A DNA stretch of 64,000 nucleotides from the NCBI GenBank assembly GCA_964251665.1, contig CAXUKO010000021.1, forward strand, positions 37,895-101,894, read 5' to 3'. Below are positions 56,452 through 64,000 of the stretch, in pieces. The position numbers and the translations under genes are program-made. Under the pieces are notes generated by a model. It saw only the letters and a list, made by a program, of their open reading frames with translations. It was not told the DNA's origin and did no database searches. Each line of letters begins with the position of its first letter. Position 1 is the stretch's first letter. The stretch comes from JBBQLG01 sp964251665. Its GTDB lineage: Bacteria; Bacteroidota; Bacteroidia; Cytophagales; Spirosomataceae.

Positions 56452-59400
56452 CTACTCTTCATCTACCTGCAACCCCAGCTGTCGGGCACCTTCGATGATG
56501 ACCTTGTACTCAGCGGAGGTTTCAGTGAGCGGTTTGGCCGACGTGGACTTGCCTTTGATCCGGATTTCGATTTCGACACCGTTCTGGGCCAGCGGCATAA
56601 TGAACGTCTGAAACACCTGACTGTAATTGGCAATATCGACCTTGCCATGAACGGTTAGAGACTCGACGGCGCGTGGCCCATCGGCGGGTTTTGGGCCGGG
56701 GGTAGATTGACCCTTTTCGCCAACGGTAGGTGATATCGGTAATGTCGGATTTTCGTCATCATCGTCGGTTGGCGTGGGCGCGGCCGGTTTGGGTTGGTAC
56801 AAACTTTTATCGACCAACCAATACGTGCTATCCTGCACATCGAAATGGGGAACGGCTTCCTGGTAAAAGATACGTCGGAAGTCTTTACCGTCACCAGCGC
56901 CAATGGCGTACTCACCCGTTGAGCAGTAGCGCAACAAACTTTCTTGCAACGCCTGAGGGCCAATAATCATGTCCTTGTCGTCGTAGCGTAAAAAGGCTTC
57001 GTAAATTTGGTTGGTCTGCACCGGCTGATTCACCGTTGGTAAAAGCTGGGCTTTCTGAAGGGTGTTATAGCTCACTTTGTCTAACAGGCAAATGTCCTGG
57101 CTTCCTTCTTTGAGCAAGGGCACCAGTACGGCGTTGACCTGGGCATCGAATGACTCCCGAAACTGAGTGGCTTCTACTTTGGTAATACCATTTTTAGCTG
57201 AATACTTTACCAGCACCGAATACGTAGCGGCCAGCGCTTTCTCAATATCCTGCCCGGCCGTATCGATGCGTTTTTTGAGGTCGGTGCGCTGTTCAGCATC
57301 TAACTGACTTCCGTAGTCGGAACTAACCCGCTGACTAGCTAAGTAAGCCGTTACGCACTCGGTTAGCTTACCCAATCCCGCCGGAGCAGGTAACAGAAAG
57401 AGCAGGGTGTTCCGATATAACCGTTCGTTGTTACCCCGCTTGGTGGCCAGGCGCTCAATCCGTTCCTGCGCTTTGCTGGAGACGCCATCCGGCGTGGCTG
57501 GTTTGTCGGGACCTAATACGATCAGCGTGGGTTTCTGCTGCTCCGGAATATCATCGGCCGGGTCGATTAGCGTCGTAAACGTCTGGATAGTGCTTTTTCG
57601 CTCATTCAATCGTTTTATGATTTCCTGCTGAATGCCAGGTTGATTGATTTCGTGCCGGGCGTGACTGACCAGAATGTTCAGACTGGGCTTGGTGAAAAAC
57701 CAGTACCGGCGCGGGTTACTGCTGTAATAGAGGTAATAGGCATTGGCTTCCAGCGCATCGAGTACGGCGTTGATGTCGTTGTGATTGAATGACTCCGGCT
57801 TCATGACGGCCAGCTTCAATTCATCGACACCAATGCCCTGCCGGGAACCGGTTGAGCCGAAGCTATTCAGCAAAATGGTGGTAGCAATGCCCTGGGTGAG
57901 ATTATAGCGGCCAAAATCCGCTCTTTCGCTGTCTAATCGACCGGCATTTGAGCCTAACCCGACTACATCGGCGGGCAAAACGGCATCGTAGCCATTACCA
58001 TACAGCTTTTTCATCTGTCCGGTCAGAGCATCCAGATTAGCGAAATTAACGTCTGACGGATGGATCAGCCCGTTTGTGCCGGGCAATGACCGCTGCCGAC
58101 TCCATAAATCAGAAACGATGGAGCCGAGCAGGCGCAAGACGCCCCTGGTTCGCTGAAAATCGCTGTGGCTGGCCCATCGCTTGTGAAAAACATCCATCAA
58201 CGACGGATGGAATGGGTATGATTTCCGCAGCAAATCGCGATAGCTGGCCTGCGTAGCTTCGGGCGGCAACTCCGATTTCATCTTTCGATATTGCTCCACA
58301 TAGGCCGAAACAACGGCTTCGCGGCTGGCCTCATCACCCATGTCTTCAAACAGCCTTCGACGCACCACCTCATAAATTTCATCGTCGGCTACGGGTTTGG
58401 TGTCCGCTCCCACCCGGGCCATCCGCGCCTGAAGGTTCCCCAGAATCTGGGCTGCATTGAGTGATGAGGCTACTTCGGCCACGCTGGCGGGTAACGTGGC
58501 TACCAGCACACAGCGCTCTGAGGCCGCAACAGATTCAGTCAGTTCCTGCAAAAAACTGGTCGTCTGATCGGCTAACGTCAGGCCTCCAACAGCAACGCCC
58601 GACGCTGAAATGCAATAATCAGCCAACTCATCGACCAGCAACAGGGCTGGTTGTACCCTGGCCAGCACTTGCTTAAACAAGCCTTTGGGTGCCACCCTGG
58701 TTTCGTCGTTGATCCGGATGATCTCGTAAGCATCCCGACCACCCAGTTGGTACGCTAATTCACCCCAAAGGGTACGAAGGGTTATACCTGGTTCGACGTT
58801 GCGCCCCTGTGACGGATCATTCGTGGTGTTGGTGAAGACGGCAATGTTAGCCTTCTCGAAGGTAGGTTCGCCGATCTGGGCCAACAAGGCTTGAGTAGCC
58901 TGATACTGTGTGGCCTGACGGCCCATTTTGGCCAGGTGATACAGACTGATGAGCGTGTGCGTTTTGCCGCCCCCGAAGCCAGTCTGCAGTGAAATAACCC
59001 GGTTGTCGCTATCCTGACCACCATTAAGCCCCTTGATAACCCGGCCCGCTACGGTTCGCAGACCGGCGGTAGGGTATGTTTTCTCGAAAAACAGCGGAGC
59101 ATTCCGATACACTTCCGGCCCCAGGTCCTGCGCTACATCGGCCAGATTAGCGGCAAAAACCGATTCGTCTAGGTGGCCTTGTCGGATGTCCTGATGCGGC
59201 CGCACAACGCCAAACCAGGGCATGGGTCCCGCCGTTGGACGTAGTGACGAAACCGGCGTTGTTGTGTGGGCAGGAATAGGGACCGTATTGGCCTGAACTT
59301 TCGGGGCGGGTGGCGTGGGTAGCGAGTCCACGCTGGGCGAATCTACCGGTCCGTCGCTACGGCTGGTCGGAGCCGCGGTTGTTACCGGGGCCTCGTTTGG

Positions 59401-59838
59401 CTGCTGTAGCCGCTTCAGGCTGTCTTTAAGCTCAGTCATGCCGGTTTTGTCGGCAATGCGGGTCATGTTGTAAAACGCATTTGTTATGTCGTCAGGCGAA
59501 AGCTCAGTATTGAAATGGGCTAGTTTGTTGCGGACTGTCGTGATGTCTTCGAGCCAGGCAGTCAGATTCTTCACATCCCGGCCAAAATCGGGTCTCAGCA
59601 GGTCTTTAAAGCCGTTGGCAAAACTGGCGATGTTGCCAAAATCAATGAGCCGTTCCGGCGATGTACCATTGCGGATACCTTTGTTCCAGTTTTCAAGTTG
59701 GGCTGTGCTTAATGTTCTGGCGTACTCGGCGGGCCATTTGTCGCCTTCGGTTTTGGTTAGTACCGAAACGGTGTAAAGGCGGAACGCGTCAATAAACAGT
59801 CCGAGGGCTTTGAATAGAGTTTCGTTATGCGATGTCAT
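56452..59838 (-). CDS. DUF499-type ATPase with N-terminal HEPN-like (Swt1-type) domain
   Basis: A 1,128-residue protein. Residues ~1-135 are helical and carry RNKLAH (Arg103 to His108), the R-x4-H motif of HEPN ribonucleases. A Pro/Thr-rich linker follows (~145-200). The ATPase part has Walker A TGFGGGKTHT (287-294) and Walker B ALLLVDELADYC (399-407), with a long DUF499 body. An acidic Asp-rich linker (PTDDDDENPT) precedes a ~100-residue C-terminal domain (FIMPLAQNGVEIEIRIKGKS). DUF499 proteins recur beside DUF1156 methyltransferases in defence islands. It follows the methyltransferase gene by 66 bases, so both are probably one unit. ATPase assignment is strong; RNase activity is inferred from one motif. 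Confidence 0.85.
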   Translation of the reverse strand: MTSHNETLFKALGLFIDAFRLYTVSVLTKTEGDKWPAEYARTLSTAQLENWNKGIRNGTSPERLIDFGNIASFANGFKDLLRPDFGRDVKNLTAWLEDITTVRNKLAHFNTELSPDDITNAFYNMTRIADKTGMTELKDSLKRLQQPNEAPVTTAAPTSRSDGPVDSPSVDSLPTPPAPKVQANTVPIPAHTTTPVSSLRPTAGPMPWFGVVRPHQDIRQGHLDESVFAANLADVAQDLGPEVYRNAPLFFEKTYPTAGLRTVAGRVIKGLNGGQDSDNRVISLQTGFGGGKTHTLISLYHLAKMGRQATQYQATQALLAQIGEPTFEKANIAVFTNTTNDPSQGRNVEPGITLRTLWGELAYQLGGRDAYEIIRINDETRVAPKGLFKQVLARVQPALLLVDELADYCISASGVAVGGLTLADQTTSFLQELTESVAASERCVLVATLPASVAEVASSLNAAQILGNLQARMARVGADTKPVADDEIYEVVRRRLFEDMGDEASREAVVSAYVEQYRKMKSELPPEATQASYRDLLRKSYPFHPSLMDVFHKRWASHSDFQRTRGVLRLLGSIVSDLWSRQRSLPGTNGLIHPSDVNFANLDALTGQMKKLYGNGYDAVLPADVVGLGSNAGRLDSERADFGRYNLTQGIATTILLNSFGSTGSRQGIGVDELKLAVMKPESFNHNDINAVLDALEANAYYLYYSSNPRRYWFFTKPSLNILVSHARHEINQPGIQQEIIKRLNERKSTIQTFTTLIDPADDIPEQQKPTLIVLGPDKPATPDGVSSKAQERIERLATKRGNNERLYRNTLLFLLPAPAGLGKLTECVTAYLASQRVSSDYGSQLDAEQRTDLKKRIDTAGQDIEKALAATYSVLVKYSAKNGITKVEATQFRESFDAQVNAVLVPLLKEGSQDICLLDKVSYNTLQKAQLLPTVNQPVQTNQIYEAFLRYDDKDMIIGPQALQESLLRYCSTGEYAIGAGDGKDFRRIFYQEAVPHFDVQDSTYWLVDKSLYQPKPAAPTPTDDDDENPTLPISPTVGEKGQSTPGPKPADGPRAVESLTVHGKVDIANYSQVFQTFIMPLAQNGVEIEIRIKGKSTSAKPLTETSAEYKVIIEGARQLGLQVDEE

Positions 59839-59904
59839 GGAGAGGTTGAGGTCTTCTTGAGTAAATAGGCGATTTAATCAAAAGGTGAGTGGCGTATCCC
59901 GGAT

Positions 59905-62900
59905 TTAAAACTCCAGCCCCAACTGCGTTGTCTGGCGCGTAGCCGCTGCCTGACCCAGGGCGCGGGCCTCGCGCAGCAGGCTGTCTTTGCCGGACAGTAA
60001 CCCCTCGGCGGCCCGGTGGTCGGCGGTGCCGCGTGGTAACAACTCGAAGAGGGAGGCCAGCACCCGCCAGAACGGATCTTCGGGCGTGGGGGCCGTTTGG
60101 CCGATGTACTGCACCAGCGACCGACGGTCGTCGCCGGCCCAGCGGAACATAGCCTGATGAAGTTTGTCGATCATGGGGCTGTCGTCCTGCTGCCCGATGG
60201 CGCGGCCCGTAAACGTACGGTCGCTGCCGGTGGCGAGGGTTTGGCGATTGCCGTTCTGGATGAGGAGTTTGTGGCCTTCGATGTCGGCGACGTTAACGCT
60301 CAGGCTCATCTGCACCAACCGGCGTACATCGTCGTGGTCGGCTTCGGCAAAGCCGTTGAGTTGCAGCCAGGCCAGGTAGAAGCGGGTGTATTCGTCGGTG
60401 TTGATGTCGCTGACGATGGCGTTGAAAGCCGACTCGCGGGCCAGCTCCAGCAGTTCGGCTACGGTAACCTCATCGCCGTTGGGTTTCTCGACAAGCCGGT
60501 ATTGCCCGAACACCGAGACGGTTTGCCCGAAACAGGCGGTGAGCAAATCGGCGCCCCGGAAGCCTAAGGCCGTGAGGGTGCGGACTTCCTCTCGCACGGC
60601 GCGTTCGATGTCGCGTTTGACCTCCCGAAACTCACCAATACCCGCCTGCGCCGTGGGCCGGCAGGAAACCGTTACCGACGATTCGAGGGCGGCATTACCA
60701 ATGCCCACCATGCGGTTCCCCAGTTCGGTATCAATAGCCCAACTGCCCGTAATATTCATCCGGCTACCCAGGATTGAGTTGCAGAGCGTAGTCCAAGCGG
60801 CAGTGCTTTGGTGAGCAAACATGATGCTGACAACGCCCGATGTTTGCTGCTCGATAGCGTTAAAAATCTGTTGGAGTTTGTCTTCAAAGTGCTGTTTAGC
60901 ATTGGCCGCATTGCCTTTGTGATGGTGCTTGAGAGCCGTACATTCTTCGGCCTTTGGCGTTTGTGGTAAGGCGAACGTCATTGGATACACGTTGCCTAAT
61001 GTCCGTTTGAGCCACCCATAGAAAAAGTCTGATAAATCAGCGTATGGTATGGCATCGTAATAGGGCGGATCGGTAACAACGGCATTAATGTATTTATGTG
61101 CGAATTGATGCACATCCCCGCTAGAAGCGTTTTGACAGTGAACAGTAAACAGAGTTTCACTTTCATCTAGAATATACCGGGTTAGCCATTCTAATTGATT
61201 GGCCGCACTTCCTGTAACGCCACTAAAAGGGTTTGCTTCAGGATAATCAAAAGTCATTGCAATTGCCTGCCGAGAAAATGGATGTTCTAACTTCTCTCCT
61301 GAAATATGCCAACGCCCAAATGAATTGTTAATCATACTTATTCGATCAATCCAAAGAGCGAGATATGCTAAAACGGCTTTCTGGTAATCGGTCAGGTTCA
61401 GAATTGGCCTGGTGCCACCCCATTCCTGTTTAAGTTTGCCTAATTGTTCCACCAACGTCTGCAGGGAAAGCAGTTGGCGGTTAGAGAACATGTCACCCAC
61501 GGCGGTAAAACCCCATGGGCATAGGTCAAACTGTTTGGTATTACCAACGGCTAATTGTTCGGGCAGTGTTATCGTTGGTGTTGGCAGATTGTTGACCAAT
61601 GCTTTTTCAGCCTCGGTAGGGAGTCGATACGCTTTCCCCTCATCGCTGCCTTCAATAACAGCCAATAATCGTTCTGTATAGGTTTTGGACAAAAACTGAC
61701 GTTTTAATTCGGCATTGGTGGTGGTGTTGCCGCAAACCGGGCATTTCAGGCTTTTCCGGCTTACTACGTAGCCTTCGCCGGCATAACTGCCCTCCCGCAC
61801 AACAAAATCAATCTGATTGCCAGTGATAATGGGTTTCAAATAAACCTGCTTGCCCGGTTTGTTGCAGAGGTAAAACTGTTTCAACAACGGTACTTCAGCG
61901 CGGCAGGAGGGGTTAGCGCAGGTGCCTACCCGCGTCCAATAGTAAGCAATGGGTTTGCGGCCGTTTACGGTGGGGTAATATTGGCCAACGGCGGCTTCGG
62001 CCTCGCGCAATAGCCGTTTGGCGTAAAAGGCAACATCGTGGCTGAGCCGGTTAGTAAGTTCTACGGCCGTGCCGTCGAGGGTTTGGCCGCTCAGCACCCG
62101 TTTTTGGTAGGCATCGGCACCGTAGAGCCGTTCAAATTCGGCTTTGGTATAGGTAATGGGTTTGCCATACCGTTGCGGAAACTCCAGGCTCCCCCGCTGA
62201 ATGATGTGCGCCACGGGGTTGATGTCGTTGCCAAAGGTGCGGCACCCCAGCCGGGCGGCTTCGAGCGGGATAGCGCCCCCACCCGCAAACGGATCGAACA
62301 CACGCGGCATCCGGTCCAGAAACGCGTCGATGGCCGTTTTCAGGGCGGCTTCTTTGGCCGCGTTGGCGGGCGTGTCGAGGTGCCGGTCGGTGGTTTGGTA
62401 AAGGTCGCGTTCGGCGGTTTTGATGGCCTGATAATGCCGGTCGTAGTCAGTGAGTAATTCAGTTGCCGATCCCTTACCTGCGTTATGCGTTACCCAGATC
62501 AGTCGGCGGGCGATGCCGAGGATTTTTTCGTTGTTCTTATTATCCCATTTAATCAGGCTGTGTTCGCTGATTTGCTGGCCCGAGGGCGTGGCTTTACCCG
62601 CTTTTTCGTTGGCAATAAACGTATCCGAATACTTCCCAATAAAGGTCAGCAGCCGGTTTCGGCGCGTATCCGGAATGCCATCCACGGCAGAGGTGTACGG
62701 AATATCTATGTAAGGCAGGTACCGATCCGTTGACGTAGCTTCATCCGGGCCAAGGAGACTATCGACCGCGTGCTGAAATATAGCGGGGCAATTTGGATCG
62801 TCGGGGTCGGGTACCAAGCTGGCAAACACCACGGCGCGGCAAACGGGCAATGGCCGACGCGCCCACCACAGGTGCAGCGTGCTGATGTGGCCGTGCCGGA

Positions 62901-62982
62901 TGGATTTGTCGCGTACGCTTTCGGCCGAGACTTCGCGCACAGGCATGGCTACTTCAATCAGGTATTTGTAGGAATGGGACAT
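59905..62982 (-). CDS. DUF1156 family DNA (adenine/cytosine-N4) methyltransferase
   Basis: A 1,025-residue methyltransferase. The DUF1156 start is clear: IRHGHISTLHLWWARRPLPV at residues ~29-48. The SAM-binding motif is FDPFAGGGAIPLEAARLGC (near 232) and the catalytic motif is VVTDPPYYDAIPYADLSDFF (DPPY near 638), as expected for an amino-methyltransferase. Two zinc-binding-like pairs, CANPSCRAEVP and LKCPVCGNTTTN, lie between them. It probably marks host DNA as self in the defence system. ATG at 62982. It is followed by the DUF499 ATPase gene and preceded by the HNH gene. Target base and site cannot be read from sequence. Confidence 0.9.
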   Translation of the reverse strand: MSHSYKYLIEVAMPVREVSAESVRDKSIRHGHISTLHLWWARRPLPVCRAVVFASLVPDPDDPNCPAIFQHAVDSLLGPDEATSTDRYLPYIDIPYTSAVDGIPDTRRNRLLTFIGKYSDTFIANEKAGKATPSGQQISEHSLIKWDNKNNEKILGIARRLIWVTHNAGKGSATELLTDYDRHYQAIKTAERDLYQTTDRHLDTPANAAKEAALKTAIDAFLDRMPRVFDPFAGGGAIPLEAARLGCRTFGNDINPVAHIIQRGSLEFPQRYGKPITYTKAEFERLYGADAYQKRVLSGQTLDGTAVELTNRLSHDVAFYAKRLLREAEAAVGQYYPTVNGRKPIAYYWTRVGTCANPSCRAEVPLLKQFYLCNKPGKQVYLKPIITGNQIDFVVREGSYAGEGYVVSRKSLKCPVCGNTTTNAELKRQFLSKTYTERLLAVIEGSDEGKAYRLPTEAEKALVNNLPTPTITLPEQLAVGNTKQFDLCPWGFTAVGDMFSNRQLLSLQTLVEQLGKLKQEWGGTRPILNLTDYQKAVLAYLALWIDRISMINNSFGRWHISGEKLEHPFSRQAIAMTFDYPEANPFSGVTGSAANQLEWLTRYILDESETLFTVHCQNASSGDVHQFAHKYINAVVTDPPYYDAIPYADLSDFFYGWLKRTLGNVYPMTFALPQTPKAEECTALKHHHKGNAANAKQHFEDKLQQIFNAIEQQTSGVVSIMFAHQSTAAWTTLCNSILGSRMNITGSWAIDTELGNRMVGIGNAALESSVTVSCRPTAQAGIGEFREVKRDIERAVREEVRTLTALGFRGADLLTACFGQTVSVFGQYRLVEKPNGDEVTVAELLELARESAFNAIVSDINTDEYTRFYLAWLQLNGFAEADHDDVRRLVQMSLSVNVADIEGHKLLIQNGNRQTLATGSDRTFTGRAIGQQDDSPMIDKLHQAMFRWAGDDRRSLVQYIGQTAPTPEDPFWRVLASLFELLPRGTADHRAAEGLLSGKDSLLREARALGQAAATRQTTQLGLEF

Positions 62983-63079
62983 GGTCTGGTTGGGGAGGGC
63001 ACAAGCTGCTGGTTTTACTTTAGTAGGGTGGCCAGCAAGTTGAATTCAACAATAAATGTAAATATTTATTGGCTTTGTG

Positions 63080-63934
63080 TTACCAAGTCATGGCTTCAGG
63101 AGCCAGATTTAGTAGCTGATTTGTTCTGCGTAGGTTAGTACGCTGGCGTTTTAGTTCATACCAGACTGTGGGATGCGCGTAGGTGCGAACGGCATCGATA
63201 ATTTGTTGGCAAATCCGTTGCTTCTCCTGGTCGAGCGGGAGATTCTGGTCAATCCAATCCGGGTCTTGTACGGATTCCTCCAGTGCATCGAAGCTGGCTG
63301 CATCGCGGGCCTTTACATAGTGTTCGAGTAGGTATAGGTAATATTTGGCTGCAGTTTTTCGGGCAGCAACCAGCGTATCCCGTTCATTCAAACCGAGAAG
63401 TTTTAGCGTGTAGGTTGCTCTGTTTTTATCACGTGGATTGAGTGAAAGGCTAGGGTCGAGAACAAATGTTTTATTCTGAATATCCAGCCAGAAAAATTGC
63501 GTTGGGTCTTCCGTACGTGGGTCAATTAATAAACCATCATTTGTAGCCGGTTGAGTATTACGAGCTATGTCAACTGATGTATCTGAGCCTATTGGATCAA
63601 ATACAGCGAACTTATCAAGCTTATGTCCCGTATTACACGTCTTGCACGCCAGTAAGTAGTTTTCCCAACGAAAGGCTCGTTCTGGAAACAGGCTTTTGGG
63701 GTAAATATGCTCGACATCGGTAGCCTCGTTGTTTTCGCAGTAGTTACAAATCTCCACCCCAACGCACATGTCTATGAGGGTTTTCTTTATCTCACTGAAG
63801 GCCGATCTCTTTTCGTTGGAACTGGTTTTACTATTCCATTCGGTGTCGGCTCGGGCTGCTTTTGTTGGAAAGACAATTTCATCATCGATGCGCTTCTGAA
63901 CAGTGGCCAGGTGATAGACAGTCGATTTGGTCAA
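63080..63934 (-). CDS. HNH endonuclease
   Basis: A 284-residue HNH nuclease. The motif is visible: EICNYCENNEATDVEHIYPK (Cys63, Cys66, and the His of EH at 76), then WENYLLACKTCNTGH (Asn92, Cys97, Cys100). The two CxxC pairs bind zinc and the His is catalytic. It resembles the PtuB-like and TIGR02646-type HNH proteins of defence islands. The start is TTG at 63934; an in-frame TGA at 63988-63986 and no ATG upstream leave few options. It is the first visible gene of the minus-strand operon and cuts DNA, possibly the effector. Whether another gene precedes it lies outside the window. Confidence 0.85.
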   Translation of the reverse strand: MTKSTVYHLATVQKRIDDEIVFPTKAARADTEWNSKTSSNEKRSAFSEIKKTLIDMCVGVEICNYCENNEATDVEHIYPKSLFPERAFRWENYLLACKTCNTGHKLDKFAVFDPIGSDTSVDIARNTQPATNDGLLIDPRTEDPTQFFWLDIQNKTFVLDPSLSLNPRDKNRATYTLKLLGLNERDTLVAARKTAAKYYLYLLEHYVKARDAASFDALEESVQDPDWIDQNLPLDQEKQRICQQIIDAVRTYAHPTVWYELKRQRTNLRRTNQLLNLAPEAMTW

Positions 63935-64000
63935 CAGTTTAGAACTTAAGGCGTGTTTGGGAATTGAAAAAGACTGGTAGTCGTGTCACCTTTGTGGTCG

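Noticed and set aside
1..64000. CRISPR array, rRNA or tRNA genes
   Set aside because: No regular direct-repeat array and no rRNA or tRNA-like sequence noticed by eye; a tRNAscan or CRISPR finder was not available.

Overview
The window looks like chromosomal DNA of a Bacteroidota bacterium, most likely from the Cytophagales (Spirosoma-like). It has two SusC/SusD outer-membrane glycan-uptake pairs, many Bacteroidota-type lipoproteins and LytS-type sensor kinases, a Y_Y_Y/LuxR-type sensor-regulator, no evident Shine-Dalgarno dependence and moderate GC. No rRNA, tRNA or CRISPR array was seen. The genus is inference; the phylum is well supported.

Region 1 (1-8.4 kb) is the end of a polysaccharide utilisation locus (PUL) on the + strand: a SusC end, SusD, a GH106-type rhamnosidase interrupted by one in-frame TAA, and an intact GH78 rhamnosidase. 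Its target is probably a rhamnose-containing glycan.

Region 2 (8.4-19.1 kb) is a housekeeping and cell-envelope stretch: small secreted proteins, a VOC protein, a dihaem cytochrome c, two orphan LytS/YehU-type histidine kinases, three lipoproteins (one with a probable C-terminal frameshift) and a cupin.

Region 3 (19.3-23.6 kb) is a rearrangement scar. It holds an IS110 transposase 5' piece, an AraC regulator, the 5' piece of a TonB-dependent receptor joined out of frame to the 3' part of a pyranose-oxidase-like GMC oxidoreductase, and the end of a tyrosine recombinase.

Region 4 (23.7-35.6 kb) is a complete-looking PUL: a divergent one-protein sensor/LuxR regulator, SusC, SusD, a LamG-type surface lipoprotein and two GH144/glycoamylase-fold enzymes, suggesting a beta-1,2-glucan substrate. 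Two copies of a palindromic element with a compensatory base-pair change lie on either side of it (23.54 and 36.34 kb).

Region 5 (36.4-63.9 kb) is a large minus-strand defence island. In transcription order it encodes an HNH nuclease, a DUF1156 DNA methyltransferase, a DUF499 ATPase with an N-terminal HEPN-like domain, a DruH-like (STY4851/ECs_5259-type) protein, a 2,081-residue DruE-like DUF1998 helicase, a cold-shock-domain/DEDD exonuclease, and a RecQ-UvrD helicase split into two overlapping frames. At the distal end are an excisionase-like HTH gene, a translationally coupled 47-residue ORF, a zinc-ribbon membrane protein and a recombinase HTH remnant. The combination of a methyltransferase/ATPase module, a Druantia III-like core and a Werner-like exonuclease/RecQ module is the most interesting system in the window.
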